In this document: positions 9,537 to 17,500 of the stretch, in pieces
Layout: the number at the start of each line of letters is the position of its first letter
Position numbering within the stretch: position 1 is the stretch's first letter
Assembly (NCBI RefSeq): GCF_000188695.1
Contig: NW_004754914.1
Span: forward strand, 434,001-451,500
Direction: 5' to 3'
Origin: Salpingoeca rosetta
Lineage: Eukaryota > Opisthokonta > Choanoflagellata > Craspedida > Salpingoecidae
Length of the DNA stretch: 17,500 bases
Notes under the pieces: model-generated
Told to the model about the DNA's origin: nothing
The model's database searches: none
What the model saw: only the letters and a program-made list of their open reading frames with translations
Program-made: the position numbers and the translations under genes

Positions 9537-10823
9537 ACACACGCACACACGCACACGCATGTGAACTGACGTGCGCTGGTTGTGCTGCGTGCGCTCTCAT
9601 CATGTCACTGTACCGTCCTCCTCCATGCCTTGATTGATGTGTCAGTGTTGTTTGGTGCCATGTCTTTGTTTGCCGCTTTTGGTTGCTCCCCCCCCCCATT
9701 CTACGTCCCTTGTCGTGCTTCACACTAGCCCACTTCTTTCTCTGTCAAGTCACACAGCTTTCTTCCATCGCTCGTTTTGGTCTGTGAACAGTACAACTAC
9801 TCTGTGACTCACACCACTGCCTCTCGGTTTCGTGTCATCGTGCATCGACCACCCTCGCAAGGTGTCCACCGCCCACTTGCTGTAGTTGATGCTTGTGTCG
9901 CCCTCATTGCAGGTTCTTGTTCATTCGAATTATCACTGCGCCTGTCAAAACAACAACAGCAAGCCGCCAGGGGCAGGGGCAGCAAAGGTGGTGGTGGTGG
10001 TGGTGGTTGCGGCATGCACAGCGACACAAGGTGCCATACAGCTGTGGCGTGTCGCAAAAAAACGTGGCACACCACACGGCTGGCTGAAAGCCAGTGAACC
10101 ACATGGCATATGTATGCGCACACGTTGACAAGAGCAACCGCACACCTTGCGCTCTCAGTCCCTGTTTGGTTCAAACGAAGCGCGCGCGCACGCAACCGGA
10201 GAACAGGGCAGCGAGGAACAAACGACAAACAAACACAAACAGAAAACAAGAAGTTGAAGCCGTGACCACAGCAACAGCAAGACACAACAACTCAGATGAA
10301 ACACTGTGTCACAATTTCACACACACATGCGGCAAAGCACTGCCTGCACGCAAAGCGCAAGTAAAGTCAAGCGCGAACGAACCAACAAACTGTGGAAATG
10401 CAGCCTTCTTCCTCTCATTGATGCGCAACACAGCGCACAAGAATGTACACAAACCCAAAGAGGAGAAGAGGACGAGCAATGACGAAAATGAAGGAATCAA
10501 CAAAGTGAAGAATGAACAGAGCAGATACTAAGGGCGTTGAACATGTTTTGTGTGTGTTGGACAACAAAGTCGCAAAGTGCAAGAGCACACACATCACCAC
10601 AACCGTGATGGAAGCACCGAATGCCCGGTTTGGTGAACAAAACAACATCCACAACACCAATTTGAAGGCAAACGCGGATGCACAAGGGAGTTTGTGTAAC
10701 AGCAGCGACACAACAGTCAACAGATGAACACTTCGATCATCGAACGTGATGGAAAATGCTCACTCAACAACAGTGAAAAAAATTCAACATGTAGTGATTG
10801 TGTCATTGTAATTGTTGTGTGGT
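9537..10823. other. Convergent 3' region between IDH and the mucin-like gene
   Basis: No ORF here is credible as a gene. The + strand is T/C-rich at about 9560-9930 and A-rich at about 10180-10780. That is T-rich sense sequence downstream of each of the two converging genes. I read the halves as their 3' UTRs/flanks, meeting around 9950-10170. I did not find a clear AATAAA signal near either stop. Confidence 0.5.
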
Positions 10824-14822
<3,999 letters not shown>

Positions 14823-16072
14823 CCCGGTGTCGCCTCAGGCAAGCGTTGCGGCTGGTGATGGGGAGACTGAGGGCAGCTGCAGATCACCACCGCTCGATGG
14901 GTGGATCACGTGAACGGCGCTCAAAGGCAAGGTAGAGGGAGAGAGAGAGAAGTGCGCCAGGAGGCGAGCGAGTGTGGCTGGCTGGTTGGCTGTGCTCTTG
15001 TCGCGTGCGTTTCCTTCCTTTCTGTAATGGGAGATGTAAGAAAAGTCGAGTTGGCAGGTGCAGCGGTAGGCGAGCGAAAAAAAAAAGGGGGGGGGGACTG
15101 GATGTCTCTTTGAAGTGGTAGTACCGTGCGTGTTGAGGCTGTCCGCTCGTTGGATCGGTGTTTGTATGGGGTGGTGGTGGCAGTGGTGGTGGCGATGGTG
15201 TGGTATTGAAGGCACGCCGTGCTCTTGTGGAAAATGCCAAGGACGGTGGCGAGCGGGTTGGGGTGAAGAGTTTGGCGCGCCGAGCATGCCAAGTATTGTT
15301 GTTGGATACATTACTGCAGCGAGGAGCGGCGTGGCGTGACAAGTTAGTGTGAAGTGTGTGTGCACTGGGCGTGCTTTTGCCTGGGGTGGGGGGTAAGAAA
15401 GGGAGGGGGGCTTTGGCAGAACGGAAGCCAGCGTGACGCAGTTCGTGCCTCCAAGCAGTTTTTTGGGGCAGAGACCATGCCAGTTGCATGGCGATTGTCG
15501 TGCCATCGCTTGCATCGCCACCACCACCAACTCCTTTGTGCAAACACCGCCCAGGTTGTTGTGTGTGCAGGTTGCGTGTGCGTGTGCGTTTGGAGCACGC
15601 AGCCCAGCCCGGCTGGCTTTTTGCTGTCCTCCCAACATGGTTGTCCTCATCGTTGGCATGCCACAACGACGAAACTGAATTCAGTCGACTGTGTAATCAG
15701 AAGGGTTGGCGACAGCAAAAAAAAAGCATCTCGTAACGAGCGCTCTCCTCTCTCCTCCTCCCTCCTCCCTCCTCTCGTCTCCATGGTTCAACTATGAAGC
15801 CAAAAGGCAATAGCCAACAACAGGTGGCAAAGAATACGCTTAAACAGAAGATGTGCTGCTGCGTGCGCCCAACAAAGAAAAGATGCAGAAGAAGCGAATG
15901 CGAATGAATGCAATGCAGAAAGGGAAACGGCAGCAGCAACAACAATTAGAACAGCAACAATCAGCAACAATCAGCAACAATCAGCAACAGTTCAATCAAG
16001 GTCGACTACAACCGGAGCAGAGGTGCACATACAGCGGCAGCAACCTCTGCTCATGCTTAGGCCTTCACGGCA
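14823..16072. other. Intergenic region between bZIP 3' end and mucin-like gene 5' end
   Basis: No supported gene. The left part should contain the promoter and 5' UTR of the mucin-like gene; I see no TATA box or other clear core element. It holds a (GA)n run near 14936-14949 and A and G runs near 15078-15097. The right part (about 15690-16020) is A-rich on the + strand, matching the 3' flank of the - strand bZIP gene. A 274-codon - strand ORF across 14835-15659 has His/Pro/Thr-rich, low-complexity content and no family likeness. Confidence 0.45.
15950..15992. repeat. 10-bp tandem repeat (TCAGCAACAA)
   Basis: About four head-to-tail copies of a CAGCAACAAT decamer, 80-120 bp downstream of the bZIP stop codon, probably in its 3' UTR. 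Confidence 0.85.
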
Positions 16073-16711
16073 TCAGAAAGGGATGTCGCTTTGGCGCATG
16101 AACTCCTTAAGGGCGTTGATTTTGGCCCTGAGATCCTCCAAGCACTGCTCCTGCGTGTCCAGTTCCTGCTGCAGGCGCCCGTTCTCCTCCGCCTGCAGAC
16201 GCACGGCCTTGGCGGCGGACGGTTCGCGCTCGAGCTTCTTCTCGCGGTACGTGCGGTTCAGGTAGCGGCGTCGCGCCTTCATAAAGTGTGTGCGATCAGC
16301 CTTGGAGAGGTGGCGCTCTATGTACGGCTTCACCACGCCGTTGAAGTCCTTGTGGCGAAGCATCTCCTCGTCCCAACGGGCGTCCAGTGCACGCTTGTTG
16401 TTCGACCGCACAGCAGGTAAGTTCTTGGCCTTGCTCGTCTTTCTCTGCTTCTTCTTTTTCCTCCCACGCTCCTCCTCATGTGCACTGTGCTCCTGTGGAA
16501 GCTCTGTGCACACCTCCTCCTCCTCCTTCTCCCATTCCCACTCCTCCTTCACTGCGCCTTGGCTGAGGCTGTCGAAGAGGGTTGCGTCACTCTCCTCCTC
16601 CTCCTCCTCTTTCTTCACACCAGTCATGTTCACGTTGCAAGAGCTGCCGTCTTCCAACACTGACATGAGCTCGCGCAGAATCTCATCCTTGTCAACAACG
16701 CCCATCCCCAT
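16073..16711 (-). CDS. Maf-like bZIP transcription factor
   Basis: Single exon, 212 aa, from ATG 16711-16709 to the stop at 16073. The N-terminus (6-21) is acidic and amphipathic, followed by Glu-rich segments (33-40, 56-66, 79-81), consistent with an activation region. A Lys/Arg cluster (82-96, RGRKKKKQRKTSKAK) is a likely nuclear signal. The basic region KARRRYLNRTYREKKLER (145-162) keeps the bZIP Asn152-Arg and, like Maf factors, has Tyr two residues after it (NR-x-Y). A preceding LSKADRTHF segment aligns without gaps to the Maf extended-homology end. The usual Arg at Asn+8 is Leu160. The zipper has Val170, Asn177, Leu184, Leu191 and Ile198 at a, and Leu180, Leu194 and Leu201 at d (Gln at 173 and 187). 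A longer open frame reaches 16861, but its first 50 codons lie over the regulatory cluster and read like 5' UTR. bZIP call is firm; Maf affinity is moderate. Confidence 0.85.
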   Translation of the reverse strand: MGMGVVDKDEILRELMSVLEDGSSCNVNMTGVKKEEEEEESDATLFDSLSQGAVKEEWEWEKEEEEVCTELPQEHSAHEEERGRKKKKQRKTSKAKNLPAVRSNNKRALDARWDEEMLRHKDFNGVVKPYIERHLSKADRTHFMKARRRYLNRTYREKKLEREPSAAKAVRLQAEENGRLQQELDTQEQCLEDLRAKINALKEFMRQSDIPF

Positions 16712-16763
16712 GCTTGTGACCCCTCGTGGTCGTTGGTTGTAGGTGAAAGTGCGGACACCAGGA

Positions 16764-16791
16764 CACGTGCTGCTGACGTCACACGCACGTG
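16764..16791. promoter_or_regulatory. E-box / CRE (MARE half-site) / E-box cluster
   Basis: CACGTG at 16764-16769 and 16786-16791 flank TGACGTCA at 16774-16781. The CRE is extended on its left as TGCTGACGTCA (16771-16781), matching one half and the core of the CRE-type Maf recognition element; the right half lacks GCA. The cluster sits 53-80 bp upstream of the bZIP start codon, in its presumed promoter or 5' UTR. Direct autoregulation is inference. Confidence 0.55.
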
Positions 16792-16861
16792 CTGTTTGCT
16801 CGACAGCGTTGCCGTCTGCCGTCGTGCGTGCGTACGTGAGTGTGAGGCATGCGACAGGCAA

Positions 16862-17390
16862 GCAGAGTCAGTCGCGCGAGCGAGTACGACCATGCACCAG
16901 CCAAGGCATTTCGTGTGGTGGGCACGGCACACGGTACAGCACACGCACGAGTGGACCCCCAAAGACAAGAAGACACGGCAGCAACGGCCACCGTCAGCGG
17001 CGGCGGCATTAGTCGTCGTCGTCGTTGGTGTTATGAGAAGCCATTCATCATTGTTTCATCATCAGGTTTGTCATGTGCATGCAGTGGTGGGGAGGAAGAG
17101 GAGGACGAGGAAGGGAGTGGGGAGATTGGATGAATCAATCGCGAAGGGTGGTGGGTTGCCAGCAACAACACATTGTTTGTTATTTGCAGCAGCTTTTGAC
17201 AGGCTGGACCGCGAACGACACACTGCTCTCCATTCCCCCTTGCCATCACCCTCCTGCTTATTTCACATCGACGTTACATTACGTTGGCGCACCCCATTCA
17301 CACACGCCACTCTTTTGTCTCTCTTGTGACGTTCAACCACAGCACATATCCTCTTGTCTCACGGCATCACGGAGGACACACAGACAACGG
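16862..17390. other. No supported gene
   Basis: Upstream flank of the bZIP gene. Several ORFs cross it without family-like content. There is a purine-rich GAGGAAGAGGAGGACGAGGA-type stretch near 17089-17124 and (GTC)n near 17011-17022. Confidence 0.4.
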
Positions 17391-17410
17391 CAGCAGCAGC
17401 AGCAGCAGCA
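17391..17410. repeat. Short (CAG)n tract
   Basis: Six CAG triplets ending in CAA, immediately before the possible exon at the window edge. Confidence 0.9.
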
Positions 17411-17416
17411 AGGACG

Positions 17417-17500
17417 ATGGCTCACCCCAGCCGTGGCTGCAAATGTCTGGCGACACCATCATCGGACGAGGCGGATGGGTCATCATTGCTGTTTGTTCGT
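17417..17500. other. Possible exon at window edge, strand unresolved
   Basis: On the + strand an ATG at 17417 opens a frame to the window end (starting MAHPSRGCKC). On the - strand the same stretch is open with Asp/Ser-rich content (SNDDPSASSDDGV) and ends at a GTGAGC donor that has the +5 G typical of this genome. The - strand reading would make it an upstream exon, conceivably of the bZIP gene. The sequence available is too short to choose. Confidence 0.25.

Noticed and set aside
10094..10531. + strand 145-codon Lys/Asn/Thr-rich ORF between convergent genes
   Set aside because: Its composition follows the A-rich skew of the opposite gene's 3' flank; no domain-like sequence.
14835..15659. 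- strand 274-codon ORF upstream of the mucin-like gene
   Set aside because: Low-complexity His/Pro/Thr content, no motif and no exon logic. A second - strand frame is equally open over the same stretch.
16712..16861. N-terminal extension of the bZIP ORF by 50 codons
   Set aside because: Residues look like translated 5' UTR and the segment holds the E-box/CRE cluster. The downstream ATG has A at -3 and starts the acidic amphipathic segment. It cannot be fully excluded.

Overview
The window is nuclear DNA from an intron-rich, GC-rich unicellular eukaryote. I infer a choanoflagellate or a related holozoan with moderate-to-low confidence. The basis is the mix of an autoprocessing Hint/Vint-domain protein, a Thr/Ser mucin-like single-pass membrane protein with small Cys modules, a Maf-like bZIP protein, introns of about 140-400 nt, and dense (TG)n/(CA)n microsatellites. 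Nothing looks bacterial or viral.

Layout. (1) 2-967, + strand: the 3' end of a Vint (Hint-type) protein gene cut by the window edge. (2) 968-2290: its downstream region, holding a 664-bp-period tandem duplication bounded by TG/CA tracts. (3) 3274-3468, - strand: a small basic ORF, probably the last exon of an unidentified gene. (4) 5292-9536, + strand: a complete 14-exon gene for a mitochondrial NAD-dependent isocitrate dehydrogenase regulatory (beta/gamma-type) subunit, 368 aa. (5) 9537-10823: convergent 3' region. (6) 14822-10824, - strand: a complete 7-exon gene for an approximately 880-aa signal-peptide / Cys-module / mucin / transmembrane protein with a hexapeptide-repeat cytoplasmic tail. 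One apparent single-base frameshift interrupts it near 14051. (7) 16711-16073, - strand: a single-exon bZIP gene with a Maf-like basic region, preceded by an E-box / CRE (MARE half-site) / E-box cluster. (8) 16860-17500: no firm gene; an open exon-like stretch lies at the very edge.

Exon joins were built by hand from reading-frame continuity, GT/AG sites and (for IDH) family similarity. All 19 introns in the two spliced genes keep frame once the single missing base is allowed. All 19 donors have G at +5 and all 19 acceptors are YAG, which supports the models. The genes are functionally unrelated neighbours: one TCA-cycle subunit, two secreted or surface proteins and one transcription factor. 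No operon-like or island-like organisation is seen. The least ordinary items are the mucin/Cys-module receptor-like protein, the Maf-like bZIP gene with a matching site cluster at its own 5' end, and an eight-copy 7-bp array in IDH intron 12 that repeats a branch-point-like motif.
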